Source of the DNA: Pandoraea vervacti
Lineage (GTDB): Bacteria; Pseudomonadota; Gammaproteobacteria; Burkholderiales; Burkholderiaceae
DNA length: 64,000 bases
Direction: 5' to 3'
Assembly (NCBI RefSeq): GCF_000934605.2
Contig: NZ_CP010897.2
Coordinates: 2,232,001-2,296,000 of the forward strand
The position numbers and the translations under genes were made by a program. The notes below the pieces were generated by a model that saw only the letters and a list, made by a program, of their open reading frames with translations, was not told the origin of the DNA and ran no database searches. Each line of letters begins with the position of its first letter. The first letter of the stretch is position 1. Positions 63,979 to 64,000 of the stretch are shown one piece after another.

Positions 63979-64000
63979 GGATTCGAGTACGCCATCGGCC

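Overview
The window is GC-rich, densely coded DNA from a Gram-negative betaproteobacterium, most likely a member of Burkholderiaceae; gene content and protein style suggest Pandoraea or a close relative. The evidence is the glnA-ntrB-ntrC order, the tRNA-Leu/rnr/rlmB neighbourhood, an isolated second EF-G, a DUF4148 protein and NodT-type efflux genes. No insertion sequence, integrase, CRISPR array or rRNA was seen. The genus is an inference.

Layout, left to right. 1-6 kb: a cut cold-shock gene, a His/Ala/Lys-rich secreted protein, a GGDEF cyclase, an AEC-type carrier beside a GntR regulator, and small proteins. 6.4-9.4 kb: a minus-strand unit of a regulator with two winged-helix domains, a GH18 chitinase with no signal peptide, and a two-helix holin-like protein whose start overlaps the chitinase stop. 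9.7-20.2 kb: fghA, pdxY, a second EF-G, a chemoreceptor, a BNR-repeat protein paired with a MoaD-like protein, three tandem tRNA-Lys genes with their own terminators, and small genes. 20.4-26 kb: an AraC regulator divergent from a fusaric-acid-type efflux operon whose FUSC gene carries an in-frame stop. 26-33.9 kb: DUF4148, LysE and rhodanese genes, then glnA with a candidate sigma-54/NtrC promoter, ntrB, ntrC and an rfbD-like reductase. 34-38.3 kb: a 966-residue pentapeptide-repeat protein that may be a SopA/NleL-like effector, and a PilZ protein. 38.3-48.6 kb: xthA, ribE, chaA, a FadR-type regulator with a short catabolic cluster (probably the L-fuconate route), tag, rlmJ and an RsuA-type pseudouridine synthase that lacks a normal start codon. 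48.7-54.8 kb: a minus-strand run of AraC regulator, AhpD-like protein, acyl-CoA dehydrogenase-like flavoprotein and an ABC importer, resembling organosulfur scavenging modules. 55.0-58.5 kb: two identical 178-bp repeats, each holding tRNA-Leu(CAG), bracket 3.3 kb with two LysR regulators and an SDR-like gene. 58.8-64 kb: rnr, rlmB and an unrecognised protein reaching the window edge.

Two loci stand out. The chitinase/holin-like/regulator unit looks like a self-contained system for releasing a leaderless enzyme. The pentapeptide protein has a cysteine about 30 residues from its end, as in HECT-like bacterial E3 ligases. Short tandem repeats recur across the window, in frame at protein linkers and also in gaps between genes.
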